A stretch of 32,937 bases of DNA from Nitratireductor sp. ZSWI3. Its GTDB lineage: Bacteria > Pseudomonadota > Alphaproteobacteria > Rhizobiales > Rhizobiaceae. Position 1 is the first letter of the stretch, and the number at the start of each line of letters is the position of its first letter. This document shows, piece by piece, positions 22,552 to 30,555 of this stretch. The stretch spans positions 1 to 32,937 of the forward strand of contig NZ_JANKOF010000055.1 of assembly GCF_024655565.1 (NCBI RefSeq). The letters are read 5' to 3'. The notes beneath the pieces were generated by a model that saw nothing but the letters and a program-made list of their open reading frames with translations, had not been told where the DNA came from and searched no databases. A program made the translations under genes and the position numbers.

Positions 22552-25071
22552 ATGAAGACTGAGGCGCGCGCGGTGGTCATCGGCGGCGGCGTGGTGGGTG
22601 TCTCGACGCTCTACCACCTGGCAAAGAAGGGCTGGTCGGACGTGGTGCTCGTCGAGCGCAAGGAACTGACCTCCGGCTCGACCTGGCACGCGGCAGGCCT
22701 CTTGCCGCTGTTCAACATGAGCTATTCGGTCGGCCAGATCCACAAATATTCGGTCAGGTTCTATCAGGAGCTGCAGGAAGAGACCGGCATGAATGTCGGC
22801 TTCACCAAGTGCTCGAACATCCGCCTGGCGCGCACCAGGGATCGTTGGGACGAATATATGTACTATGCCGGCATCGCCGAGACGATCGGCGTGCCGGTGA
22901 AACTCCTGACGCCGGAGGAGGTGAAGGCGATCTGGCCGCTGTGCGAGACGGACGGGCTTCTCGGCGCGATCCAGCACCCTGACGACGGCTACATCCAGCC
23001 GGCGGACCTGACCCAGGCGCTGGCCAAAGGCGCGCGCGACCTCGGCGCCACGATCTACCGCAACACGTCGGTGACGGGCATCGAGCAGCGGGCCGAGGGC
23101 GGCTGGACGGTGAAGACCGACAAGGGCGACATCGTCTGCGAGCACGTCGTCTCCTGCACCGGCAACTTCGCCCGCAAGACGGGCGCGATGGTCGGCCTCG
23201 ACGTGCCGGTGATCCCGGTCGAGCACCAGTACATCGTCACCGAGCCGCATCCGGCGATCGTCGAGCGCAAGAAGCAGGGTCTGCCCGAGATGGGCGTGCT
23301 GCGCGAGAGCGATTCGTCCTGGTACATGCGCGAGGAGAATGGCGGGCTGCTGCTCGGACCTTACGAGGTCGGCGCGCCGTGCTGCTATGTCGACGGCCCC
23401 TCGGACGACAGCGAATACGAGCTGTTCCAGGAGGATCTGGAGCGGCTGATGCCCTATGTGGAAACGGCGATCGCCCGGGTCCCGGCCTTCGGCGAGGTGG
23501 GCATCAAGAAGATCTACAACGGCGCCATCGCCTACACGCCGGACGGCTCGCCCATCATCGGGCCGGCGCCGGGGCTGAAGAATTTCTGGCTCAACGAGGG
23601 CCACTCCTTCGGCGTGACGGCGGCGGGCGGTGCCGGCTGGCAGATCGCCGAATGGATCGTCGAGGGCGAGCCGTCCATCGACATGATGGGCGTCGATCCG
23701 CGCCGCTTCGGCCCCTATGCGACGGAGGGCTATCTGCGCGAGAAGAACGAGGAGGCCTATGCCAACGTTTTCACGATGCATTATCCGGACGAGGAACGCG
23801 CCGCCGCGCGGCCGCTGAAGACGACGCCCTGCTATGATCGCATGAAGGCGCTCGGCGCCGTGTTCGGCTCCGTCTATGGCTGGGAGCGGCCGAACTGGTT
23901 TGCGCCGCAGGGCTATGCGGTGCCGGAGAGCGAGCTCGGCGTCGGCGCCGACGTGCTCCTGAAGCACAATCACGCCCCCGCGCTGCCGGACGGCCGGGTC
24001 GTCGAGAAATGGTCGTTCCGCCGCTCGAACTACTTTGAGCATGTCGGCAACGAGGTGCGGAATGTCCATGAGAATGTCGGCCTGCTCGACATGTCGGCCT
24101 TCGCCAAGATGGAGGTGTCGGGCCCCGGCGCGCGCGCCTGGCTCGACGGTATACTGGCCAACCGCATCCCGAAGAAGCGGGGCAGGGTGGCGCTCTGCCA
24201 CCTCCTGACGAAAAACGGCGGGGTGCGCTCGGAATTCACCGTCTACGAATGGAAGCCCGGGCGCTTCTACCTGGTCTCGGCCGGCGCCTATGAGGCGCAC
24301 GACCACGACGTCCTGTTCAAGCTCCTGCCGGCCGATGGCTCGGTGGTGCTGCGGCCGATCACCCAGCAATATGGCGTGCTGGTGCTGGCCGGGCCGAAGA
24401 GCCGCGACGTGTTGCGCAAGGTGACGCATACCAGCCTTTCCAACGCCGACTTTCCCTGGCTTTCGGGCAAACCGGTGTCGATCGGTGCGGCGAGCGCGCA
24501 CGCGCTGCGCGTCAACTTCGTCGGCGAACTCGGTTGGGAGCTGCATCATCCGATCGAGATGCAGAATGCCATTTTCGACGCGCTGATGGAGGCGGGAGCC
24601 GAATTCGGCATCCGGCCCTTCGGCATTCGTGCCATGACGGCGATGGCCATCGAGAAGAGCTACCGGCTGATTCCGCGCGAGCTGTCGATCGAATACACCG
24701 CCTGGGAAAGCGGGCTCGATCGCTTCGTGCATCCCGACAAGGGAGAATTCCTTGGCCGCGGGGCTTTGCTGCGGCAACGGGAGGCCGGGCTCAACTGGCG
24801 CTATGTGACGCTGGAAATAGACGGTGTGACGGACGCCGACGCGCGCGGCAACGAGGCGATCTACCAGGCGGGAGCCCTTGTCGGCCGCGCCACCCATGGC
24901 GGCTATGGCTGGCGCACGGGCAAGAGCCTGGCCCTCGCCATGCTGCGCCCGGAGCAAGCGCAGGAGGGGACCAGGCTCGAGATCAAGATCCTCGGCAAGC
25001 TGCATCCTGCGACGGTGATCGGCGAGAGTCCCTTCGATCCCGAGAACGCGGCCTTGCGGGCGGACGGCTAG
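22552..25071 (+). CDS. FAD-dependent dimethylglycine/sarcosine dehydrogenase with GcvT-type folate domain
   Basis: An 839-residue one-chain enzyme. The FAD motif VVIGGGVVGVSTLYHLAKKG (8-27) is followed by GSTWHAAGLLP, where H46 matches the histidine that carries covalent FAD in mammalian DMGDH and SarDH. The oxidase domain extends to about 420; from about 430 a GcvT-like domain (SGPGARAWLDGILANRIP, VNFVGELGWELHHP, YRLIPRELSIEYTAWESGLD) would bind tetrahydrofolate. It would oxidise N-methyl groups of dimethylglycine or sarcosine and pass formaldehyde to THF; other methylated amines cannot be excluded. The start is supported by GGAGGGA before ATG. It is divergent from the GT-C gene and likely serves the same pathway as soxBDAG. 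Confidence 0.88.
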   Translation: MKTEARAVVIGGGVVGVSTLYHLAKKGWSDVVLVERKELTSGSTWHAAGLLPLFNMSYSVGQIHKYSVRFYQELQEETGMNVGFTKCSNIRLARTRDRWDEYMYYAGIAETIGVPVKLLTPEEVKAIWPLCETDGLLGAIQHPDDGYIQPADLTQALAKGARDLGATIYRNTSVTGIEQRAEGGWTVKTDKGDIVCEHVVSCTGNFARKTGAMVGLDVPVIPVEHQYIVTEPHPAIVERKKQGLPEMGVLRESDSSWYMREENGGLLLGPYEVGAPCCYVDGPSDDSEYELFQEDLERLMPYVETAIARVPAFGEVGIKKIYNGAIAYTPDGSPIIGPAPGLKNFWLNEGHSFGVTAAGGAGWQIAEWIVEGEPSIDMMGVDPRRFGPYATEGYLREKNEEAYANVFTMHYPDEERAAARPLKTTPCYDRMKALGAVFGSVYGWERPNWFAPQGYAVPESELGVGADVLLKHNHAPALPDGRVVEKWSFRRSNYFEHVGNEVRNVHENVGLLDMSAFAKMEVSGPGARAWLDGILANRIPKKRGRVALCHLLTKNGGVRSEFTVYEWKPGRFYLVSAGAYEAHDHDVLFKLLPADGSVVLRPITQQYGVLVLAGPKSRDVLRKVTHTSLSNADFPWLSGKPVSIGAASAHALRVNFVGELGWELHHPIEMQNAIFDALMEAGAEFGIRPFGIRAMTAMAIEKSYRLIPRELSIEYTAWESGLDRFVHPDKGEFLGRGALLRQREAGLNWRYVTLEIDGVTDADARGNEAIYQAGALVGRATHGGYGWRTGKSLALAMLRPEQAQEGTRLEIKILGKLHPATVIGESPFDPENAALRADG

Positions 25072-25163
25072 GGGAGGCGATCCGTTCGGATCGGACACCG
25101 GGACGGCCCGTCGCGGCGCGGAGCCTGCGAGCCACGATCGCGCGGTCGCCGATCATCGGTGTT

Positions 25164-25190
25164 TTGCCGGCCCCCGGCTTGGGGTATACT
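25164..25190 (+). promoter_or_regulatory. Promoter candidate that gives a leaderless message
   Basis: TATACT at 25185-25190 is a good -10 box, and TTGCCG at 25164-25169 gives a -35-like element with 15-16 bp spacing. The -10 box ends only six bases before the ATG at 25197, so the transcript would begin at or near the start codon. No Shine-Dalgarno is seen there. Confidence 0.4.
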
Positions 25191-25196
25191 CGTGGC

Positions 25197-26036
25197 ATGT
25201 TCAGGTCGAATGGAGGCCTGCGCATTTGCGGGCGCAGCGCACTGGCTGCGATCACCGGCTTATGCGGCCTCCTGGCCTTCGGCGCAGGGCCGCTGCAAGC
25301 GCAGGAAAAGGTGGATGTCGAACTGGTGCTCGCCGTCGACGTTTCCCTCTCCATGTCGGCGGGCGAACTGGAAATCCAGCGCCGCGGCTATGCCGCCGCC
25401 CTGACCCACGAGCAGGTGGTGAACGCCATCCTCGACGGGGCCTATGGCAGAATCGCCATCACCTATTTCGAATGGGCGGGGTTCCATTCGCAAAATGTGG
25501 TGGTCCCGTGGACGGTGATCGCATCGGCCGAGGATGCGGCGCGGGTCGCCGAACGGCTGAGCTTCAACCCGCCCGCCAGCGCGCGCCGCACGTCGATCTC
25601 CGGCGCCCTGCAATTCGCCGGAGACCTGTTCGCCGAGAGCGGCTTCAGCGGGGAGCGGCGGGTGGTGGACATTTCCGGCGACGGTCCCAACAATCACGGA
25701 TTGCCCGTCTCTCCGGCCCGCGATGCACTGATCGCTGCCGGCGTCACCATCAACGGGCTGCCGCTGATGACGAATGGCGGGCTCACGACGAGCTTCGACG
25801 TCCCCGACCTCGACGCCTATTATCGGGAGTGCGTGATTGGCGGGCCCGGCGCCTTCGTGATCCCGGTCAACGACTGGACGCAGTTTCCCGAAGCGATCCG
25901 CCGCAAGCTGGTGCTGGAACTTGCCCGGGCCGATGCCGAGGCTCCGCCGATCAGGCTTGTCCAGGCAAACGCCTATGACTGCCTGATCGGCGAGAAGATG
26001 TGGCAGGACCGGTCGTGGATGTGGACGGACCGCTGA
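25197..26036 (+). CDS. Exported DUF1194 / von Willebrand factor A-like protein
   Basis: A 279-residue protein with a hydrophobic signal segment (about 10-33, likely cleavage near LQAQ) and a von Willebrand A-type fold. The MIDAS motif DVSLSMS follows the first strand (about 46-52), and VVDISGDGPNNHG (about 160-172) is typical of DUF1194. Such proteins probably bind a divalent metal in the periplasm; function is unknown. The start at 25197 is chosen for the signal peptide. It lies 125 bp after the DMG dehydrogenase gene but has its own promoter-like box, so it may not belong to that pathway. Confidence 0.82.
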   Translation: MFRSNGGLRICGRSALAAITGLCGLLAFGAGPLQAQEKVDVELVLAVDVSLSMSAGELEIQRRGYAAALTHEQVVNAILDGAYGRIAITYFEWAGFHSQNVVVPWTVIASAEDAARVAERLSFNPPASARRTSISGALQFAGDLFAESGFSGERRVVDISGDGPNNHGLPVSPARDALIAAGVTINGLPLMTNGGLTTSFDVPDLDAYYRECVIGGPGAFVIPVNDWTQFPEAIRRKLVLELARADAEAPPIRLVQANAYDCLIGEKMWQDRSWMWTDR

Positions 26037-26067
26037 CGGGATCGCGGTGGCTTCCGAGCGACCGCAG

Positions 26068-26090
26068 AAGCCTTTTGATATCAAAGGCTT
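26068..26090. terminator. Hairpin overlapping the SRPBCC stop codon
   Basis: AAGCCTTT at 26068-26075 pairs with AAAGGCTT at 26083-26090 around a seven-base loop. It lies where two genes converge. No real T tract follows, so a terminator is only the likeliest use. Confidence 0.4.
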
Positions 26091-26566
26091 GATGCGACCG
26101 CTTCAAGCTGCTCGGCGCATTGGCCCCAGCCTTCGTGGAAGCCCATTTTCTCGTGCGCCTCGCGGTCCTCGACCGTCCAGTGGAGCGCGCGGGCGATGTA
26201 GCGGGTCTTGCCCTCGCCGGCATCCTCCAGGGTGATGATGGCGGTCATGAAGGGTTTTTCCGAAGGCTGCCACTCGCCGGTATAGGCGTCGGTGATGACG
26301 ATCCGCTCGTTCTCGACGATCTCCAGATAGACGCCCGGGTTGGGGTATTCGTTGCCGTCGGGGTCGCGCATGACGATCAGGTTGGCACCGCCGGGGCGCA
26401 CGTCGAGTTCTGCCTTGGCGATGGTCCACGGTGCCGGGACGAACCAGGTTTTCAGGATTTCGGCGTCGGTCCAGGCGCGGAAGATGTTTTCGCGCGGCGC
26501 GTCGATGATGCGCGCCAGCACGAGTTCGCGGTCGGAAGCGGGCTTGATGTCGATTGGGGTGGTCAT
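26081..26566 (-). CDS. SRPBCC (AHSA1-type) family protein
   Basis: A 161-residue Bet v1-like protein of the AHSA1/START superfamily. The N-terminal IDAPRENIFRAWTDAEILKTWFVP segment, RPGGANLIVMRDPDGNEYPNPGVYLEI, and the C-terminal EGWGQCAEQLE are typical. The fold makes a deep hydrophobic pocket that binds small lipids or aromatic compounds; no substrate can be assigned. The start has GAGGAGAATGGAAC ahead of the ATG. It lies 90 bp downstream of the GbdR-like regulator on the same strand and may share its transcript, or sit behind the weak hairpin at 26634-26647. Confidence 0.88.
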   Translation of the reverse strand: MTTPIDIKPASDRELVLARIIDAPRENIFRAWTDAEILKTWFVPAPWTIAKAELDVRPGGANLIVMRDPDGNEYPNPGVYLEIVENERIVITDAYTGEWQPSEKPFMTAIITLEDAGEGKTRYIARALHWTVEDREAHEKMGFHEGWGQCAEQLEAVASSL

Positions 26567-26656
26567 GTTCCATTCTCCTCAACTTGGATTGTGGCCCAAG
26601 GACGAGGCGGTCCCGGCCGATCCGACAATGATGCGGAATTTTTTCCGGCTCTTTTT

Positions 26657-27655
26657 TCAGGCCGCCAGAAGCTGCTTGCGATCGGCGCGCTCCTGCTGGG
26701 GCGAGCGCGCATAGAGTTCGCGGTAGCATTTCGAGAAGTGGGAGGCGGAGACGAAGCCGCAGGCCACCGCCACCTCGACCACCGGCATGGAGGACTGGAT
26801 GAGCAAGTGGCGGGCGCGGTCGAGCCGGATCTCGAGGTAGTAGCGGGCCGGCGAGCGCCCCATCTCCTGGCGGAACAGGCGTTCGATCTGCCGGCGCGAC
26901 AGGCCGACATTCTCGGCGATCTCGATGAGCGACAGCGGCTCGGACAGATGCGCCTCCATCAACTCGATGATGGTCAGCACCTTTGAGTTCTGGACCCCGA
27001 GACGGGCCCTGAGCGGTAGGCGCTGACGGTCTGAGGGGCTGCGCACCCGGTCGGTCAGGAGTTGCTCGCAAACGCGGTTGATGAGGCCGTCGTCGAAATC
27101 CTCGCCGATCAGCTTCAGCATCATGTCCATCGCCGCCGTGCCGCCGGCGCAGGTGTAGACGTTCTGGTCGATCTCGAAGAGGTCGGCGAAGACGTTCGCC
27201 TTCGGGTATTTTTCCGCAAATCCCGGCAGGTTCTCCCAGTGGATCGCGCAGCGCTTGTCGGCGAGCAACCCGGCAGCGGCGAGAACGTGGGCGGCCGTGC
27301 ACAGCCCGCCCAGCGCGACGCCGCGATTGTATTCCTCGCGCAGCCAGGCAAAGACGGTCTTGTTGGCATAGTTCTCGATGTTGAGGCCGCCGCAGACGAT
27401 CACCATGGAGGGGCGCTCGTGGTTCGTCATCTTGCGCCGTTCGTCGGCAAGCGAGGACCCGACCGCCACCTCGACGCCGTTGGAGGCCTGGACGGGACCG
27501 CCGTCGACGCTGGCCAGCCGCCACTGATAGGCCTGGTAGCCCGCCATCCGGTTGGCCGAGCGCAGGGGTTCCAGCGCGGCCGCGAAAGCCATCATCGTAA
27601 AGTCGGGAATGAGGAAGAAGACGATCGACCTCTTGCAGACACCTTCGTCCGACAT
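26657..27655 (-). CDS. GlxA/GbdR-type AraC-family transcriptional regulator
   Basis: A 332-residue regulator. Residues about 10-195 are a DJ-1/PfpI-like domain with C119 in GGLCTAAHVLAAAGLL at the elbow position. The C-terminal AraC domain (about 220-322) has two helix-turn-helix units, seen as SLIEIAENVGLSRRQIERLF and VAVACGFVSASHFSKCYRELY. Overall layout and sequence recall GbdR, the glycine-betaine and dimethylglycine-responsive activator of dgc/sox genes in Pseudomonas; this is family knowledge, not proof. The ATG at 27655 has GGGAGG in front. With soxBDAG and the DMG dehydrogenase nearby, a role in methylglycine catabolism is the natural call. Two hairpins lie upstream at 27717-27756. 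Confidence 0.85.
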   Translation of the reverse strand: MSDEGVCKRSIVFFLIPDFTMMAFAAALEPLRSANRMAGYQAYQWRLASVDGGPVQASNGVEVAVGSSLADERRKMTNHERPSMVIVCGGLNIENYANKTVFAWLREEYNRGVALGGLCTAAHVLAAAGLLADKRCAIHWENLPGFAEKYPKANVFADLFEIDQNVYTCAGGTAAMDMMLKLIGEDFDDGLINRVCEQLLTDRVRSPSDRQRLPLRARLGVQNSKVLTIIELMEAHLSEPLSLIEIAENVGLSRRQIERLFRQEMGRSPARYYLEIRLDRARHLLIQSSMPVVEVAVACGFVSASHFSKCYRELYARSPQQERADRKQLLAA

Positions 27656-27716
27656 TGCAACCTCCCGATATCGCAAGGCGACCGTTCCAAATCGCCAGCC
27701 GTCACCGAAGCGTCAT

Positions 27717-27756
27717 CAGGAAAGTTGTTTCCTGTCAATGGATTCCCGGTGGAATC
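27717..27756. promoter_or_regulatory. Two tandem dyads upstream of the GbdR-like gene
   Basis: CAGGAAA-gttg-TTTCCTG (27717-27734) and GATTCC-cggt-GGAATC (27741-27756) are perfect inverted repeats six bases apart. They lie 62-101 bp before the regulator's ATG. They could be operators or leader hairpins; the minus-strand transcript of the small gene at 27832 would also run through them. Confidence 0.4.
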
Positions 27757-27831
27757 GGCACACGCAGGCGACCGGCTCCTTCCGCCGGCAGCAAAGCCCC
27801 AAGCAGGCCGGGTCAACCGGCGCGTCACCGG

Positions 27832-27972
27832 TCAGTTGATGAGATATCCGAACCGCGAGGCAGCGAGCGCACCGGTTTCGCCGGGCATGGTGCGGCTGAG
27901 GCGCTGGCGCGCGAAAACGGTGTTGGGATTGGCGTCGCGGTTGCGGCGGGCAAAGCGTGCAAGGAATCTCAT
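27832..27972 (-). CDS. Unrecognised 46-residue basic protein
   Basis: A short frame that starts with ATG at 27972 and ends with TGA at 27832-27834. GGAG lies seven bases before the start. The first 30 residues are rich in Arg and Phe (begins MRFLARFARRNRD), the rest is neutral. It shares no clear motif with the DUF1127 protein 400 bp away, but its size, charge and position suggest the same kind of small RNA- or membrane-associated product. The only support is the ribosome-binding site and the intact frame. Confidence 0.45.
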   Translation of the reverse strand: MRFLARFARRNRDANPNTVFARQRLSRTMPGETGALAASRFGYLIN

Positions 27973-28140
27973 GATGCGTCTCCATCGCAGAGCAATCGGC
28001 TTTCACCGAGCGCCTTCGCATGCGTGACGGATTGGGGCCGCTCGTTCAGTCGCGCGGACCATAGGGATTGGAAAGGGCGCGTGAGATCAAAAATGCGAAG
28101 CGCGAAGCAACGAATGCGACATGCGGCGCCTTCGCGCAAA

Positions 28141-28164
28141 CGGCCCCGCTTTCCGGCGGGGCCG
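28141..28164 (-). terminator. Strong GC hairpin downstream of small minus-strand genes
   Basis: CGGCCCCGC (28141-28149) pairs with GCGGGGCCG (28156-28164) around a six-base loop, followed on the minus strand by TTTGCG. It probably terminates the DUF1127 and 41-residue genes, although the T run is short. Confidence 0.5.
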
Positions 28165-28211
28165 CTCAGTCCGAGAGGCCGGCGATCGGTGCCGTTGATC
28201 GGGCCCTCATG

Positions 28212-28337
28212 CTACGATTTCCGGCGCCGGGACGGGTTCTGTCTGGATGGCGGGCGGCCATGACGGGCGTGATGCATCATCGCATCGAACTCGGCGACGA
28301 AATCCCGAATGGCTTTCAGCGCTGTCGTGACGATCAT
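28212..28337 (-). CDS. Unrecognised 41-residue basic protein
   Basis: A frame from ATG 28337 to TAG 28212-28214, with AGGAG 10 bases before the start. An amphipathic first half (MIVTTALKAIRDFVAEFDAM) leads into a His/Arg/Pro-rich tail ending RRRKS. It follows the DUF1127 gene by 36 bp on the same strand and is closed by the hairpin at 28141, so it may be the second gene of a small operon. It does not carry a recognisable DUF1127 signature. Function unknown. Confidence 0.5.
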   Translation of the reverse strand: MIVTTALKAIRDFVAEFDAMMHHARHGRPPSRQNPSRRRKS

Positions 28338-28373
28338 CTGTTTGGCACTCCTGTCGTTCCTGTCGTGCTTCGG

Positions 28374-28568
28374 TCAGAAGCGCGAGATGCCGCGGTTGTC
28401 CTGGCCGTCCACGCGCATCGAGGGGATGTCGGTGTCGTACTGGGTCGGCCAGCCGATGTCCTTGCGGATATCGACGGGCAGGGTGCCGATCAGACGCTCG
28501 GTGCGGCGCCGGCGCAGGGAGGTGCGGTAGTTGCGGACATAGTGGTTGAAGCGGGTCAAGACAGACAT
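28374..28568 (-). CDS. DUF1127 small arginine-rich protein
   Basis: A 64-residue product with the DUF1127 pattern: basic helix RTSLRRRRTERLIGTLPVDIRKDIGWP. Such proteins are numerous in Hyphomicrobiales; known examples bind RNA or affect phosphate and carbon metabolism, and in Brucella several are controlled by the LysR regulator VtlR. The ATG at 28568 is preceded by GGAGAAGGGAA; the frame is open upstream for another 21 codons, which have no site. It is divergent from the LysR gene across a 128-bp intergenic region with three dyads. Confidence 0.85.
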   Translation of the reverse strand: MSVLTRFNHYVRNYRTSLRRRRTERLIGTLPVDIRKDIGWPTQYDTDIPSMRVDGQDNRGISRF

Positions 28569-28615
28569 TTCCCTTCTCCTTGTGTTTGCTCCACGGTTCG
28601 TCGTTGCCTGATGCG

Positions 28616-28675
28616 CTTGACTATGCGTCAAGTTTCATGTTCAATCAAACGCAATTGAATAATCCTTTTATTCAA
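28616..28675. promoter_or_regulatory. Three dyads between the DUF1127 and LysR genes
   Basis: CTTGAC-TATGC-GTCAAG (28616-28632), TTCAAT-N8-ATTGAA (28640-28659) and TTGAATAA-TCCTT-TTATTCAA (28655-28675) lie in a row. The first contains the T-N11-A pattern with dyad symmetry expected of LysR sites, and TTGAC on the minus strand could also act as the -35 box of the DUF1127 promoter. The last two share an ATTGAA half-site. Read together, they look like operator sites for the adjacent LysR protein. Confidence 0.6.
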
Positions 28676-28696
28676 AGAAATTGAACGGAGGCGATC

Positions 28697-29596
28697 ATGA
28701 ACGCACCCCTCAATCATCCCGTCCCCTTATTGGAGCTGGATGTCCTGCGCACCTTTGTCGCCATAGCGGAGACGGGCAGTTTCACGGCTGCCGCGAACGC
28801 CGTCTTCCGCACGCCCTCGGCGGTTTCCATGCAGATCAAGAAGCTCGAGGAGATGCTGGGCCGTTCGGTGTTCGAGCGCGATGCACGCTCCGTTTCGCTG
28901 ACCGCCGACGGTGAATTGTTATTGAGCTACGCACGGCGGCTCCTGGCGCTCAACCGCGAGGCGGTGTCGAAATTCGTGATGCCGGACATCAGCGGCATCG
29001 TCCGATTAGGATCGCCGGACGATTTCGGCGAACGTGTCTTACCCAGCGTCTTACGACGCTTTGCCCAAACCCATCCCTCCATTGCCGTCGACGTGGTCAT
29101 CGACCAGAGCTCGAGCCTGCGCAAGCGCATGGCAAACCGGCAACTCGACCTCACGCTTCTGACCTGCACCGGCGACATCGACCATGTCGGCGTGCAGATC
29201 ATCTTCACCGAGCCGATCGTCTGGGCGGGCGCCAAGGGCGGCTCGGCGCATCTGCGCGAGCCCCTGCCGCTGTCGCTCTGGGAAGAAGGCTGCGCCTGGC
29301 GTGCCGGCGCGCTGTCGGCCATGAGCAAGGACGGCCGCGACTACCGCATCGCCTATATGAGTGCTCACACGGCCGGCCAGCGGGCGGCGATCCTCTCCGA
29401 TCTCGCCATCGCGCCGCTGCCCAAATCCTTCCTGCGCGACGACCTCGTCGAGCTCGGGCCGAAGGACGGGCTTCCGAAACTTGGCAACTATCACATCGGC
29501 ATGATCGTTACACCGGATGCCCCGGCGCCCGTGCGGGCGGCGGCCGATCACATCCGCGCGACGTTCGACACGTTCAGCGAGACCGGCCGGTTCTAG
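28697..29596 (+). CDS. LysR-family transcriptional regulator (VtlR/LsrB-like)
   Basis: A 299-residue regulator. The winged helix-turn-helix is in residues about 12-75 (DVLRTFVAIAETGSFTAAANAV, TPSAVSMQIKKLEEMLG, FERDARSVSLTADG). The effector-binding domain follows from about 95 (IVRLGSPDDFGERVLPSVLRRFAQTHP). Its divergent partner is a DUF1127 gene, as expected for the VtlR/LsrB branch of rhizobia and Brucella, which controls DUF1127 genes and AbcR small RNAs; the assignment rests on context and general resemblance. GGAGG lies before the ATG. I see no AbcR-like RNA in the 50-bp space downstream. Confidence 0.87.
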   Translation: MNAPLNHPVPLLELDVLRTFVAIAETGSFTAAANAVFRTPSAVSMQIKKLEEMLGRSVFERDARSVSLTADGELLLSYARRLLALNREAVSKFVMPDISGIVRLGSPDDFGERVLPSVLRRFAQTHPSIAVDVVIDQSSSLRKRMANRQLDLTLLTCTGDIDHVGVQIIFTEPIVWAGAKGGSAHLREPLPLSLWEEGCAWRAGALSAMSKDGRDYRIAYMSAHTAGQRAAILSDLAIAPLPKSFLRDDLVELGPKDGLPKLGNYHIGMIVTPDAPAPVRAAADHIRATFDTFSETGRF

Positions 29597-29646
29597 CATT
29601 ACGCGTTTCCGTGGACGGGGCACAACGCCAGACCGGAGACTGTCAT

Positions 29647-30555
29647 ATGAACGATCAGCAACGCATCGAGATCGCCGGGATCGGCCTGTCCAGCCCGGAC
29701 AAGGTCCTGTTTGCCGATCAAGGGGTGACGAAGCTGGATTTGGCGCGGCACTATCAGGCCGTTGCGAATCGAATCCTGCCGCACATGAAGAACCGCCTCG
29801 TCAGCCTGGTGCGCTGTCCGGACGGAAGGCGTGGACAATGCTTCTTCCAGCGCCACGGCGGCAAAGGGTTTCCGCAGGCCGTCAAGCGCCGGGTGATCCG
29901 CGAGAAGAGCGGTGGGACGGACGAGTATCTCTACGTTTCGGACCTCTCGGGCATCGTCGCGGCGGTGCAGATGAATGCGCTCGAATTCCACATCTGGGGC
30001 GCGCGCATCGACCGCCTGGAGCAGCCGGATCGGCTGGTCTTCGACCTCGACCCGGATGAAAGCATCGGCTTTGCGGCGGTGCGCGATGCCGCCTTCATCC
30101 TGCGCGCGCGGCTGCGCGAGCTGGATCTGGAGACGGTGCCGCTGGTCACCGGCGGCAAGGGCATCCACCTGGTGGCGCCGCTGCAGCGCCGCGCCGAATG
30201 GGCCGATGTCAAGGCATTCGCCCGCGCCTTCGCCGAGGACCTCGCGCACCAGGCGCCGGAGGTCTTCCTGGCGCAGGCCTCGAAGGCCAAGCGACAGGGC
30301 CGCATCTTCATCGACTGGCTGCGCAACGAGCGCGGCGCGACCGCGATCGCGCCTTACTCGACCCGGGCCAGAAAAGGTGCGCCGGTCGCGACGCCTGTCT
30401 CATGGGACGAGCTTTCAGGGCTGAAGGGGGCGGACGGCTTCCACATCGGCGACATGGAAAAGCGCCTCGAAGCACCCGATCCCTGGCAGGAGAGCACGGG
30501 CTGGCGTCAGTCGATCACGCGCACGATGCTGAAGGCGGTCGGGGCCGACGCCTGA
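29647..30555 (+). CDS. Stand-alone LigD-type DNA polymerase/primase domain protein
   Basis: A 302-residue protein that matches only the polymerase domain of LigD (archaeal-eukaryotic primase fold). VFDLDPDE (about 137-144) supplies the metal-binding aspartates, GGKGIHL follows, and SKAKRQGRIFIDWLRNERGATAIAPYSTRARKGAPV is the family C-terminal signature. Such polymerases fill gaps and add ribonucleotides at double-strand-break ends during Ku-dependent end joining. Neither a ligase domain nor Ku is within the window, although rhizobia carry several dispersed copies. GGAG lies before the ATG at 29647; it is convergent with the ASKHA gene. Confidence 0.9.
   Translation: MNDQQRIEIAGIGLSSPDKVLFADQGVTKLDLARHYQAVANRILPHMKNRLVSLVRCPDGRRGQCFFQRHGGKGFPQAVKRRVIREKSGGTDEYLYVSDLSGIVAAVQMNALEFHIWGARIDRLEQPDRLVFDLDPDESIGFAAVRDAAFILRARLRELDLETVPLVTGGKGIHLVAPLQRRAEWADVKAFARAFAEDLAHQAPEVFLAQASKAKRQGRIFIDWLRNERGATAIAPYSTRARKGAPVATPVSWDELSGLKGADGFHIGDMEKRLEAPDPWQESTGWRQSITRTMLKAVGADA

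Noticed and set aside
22390-25098. Long open frame antisense to the DMG dehydrogenase
   Set aside because: The plus-strand frame has clear FAD and GcvT motifs; the opposite frame has none.
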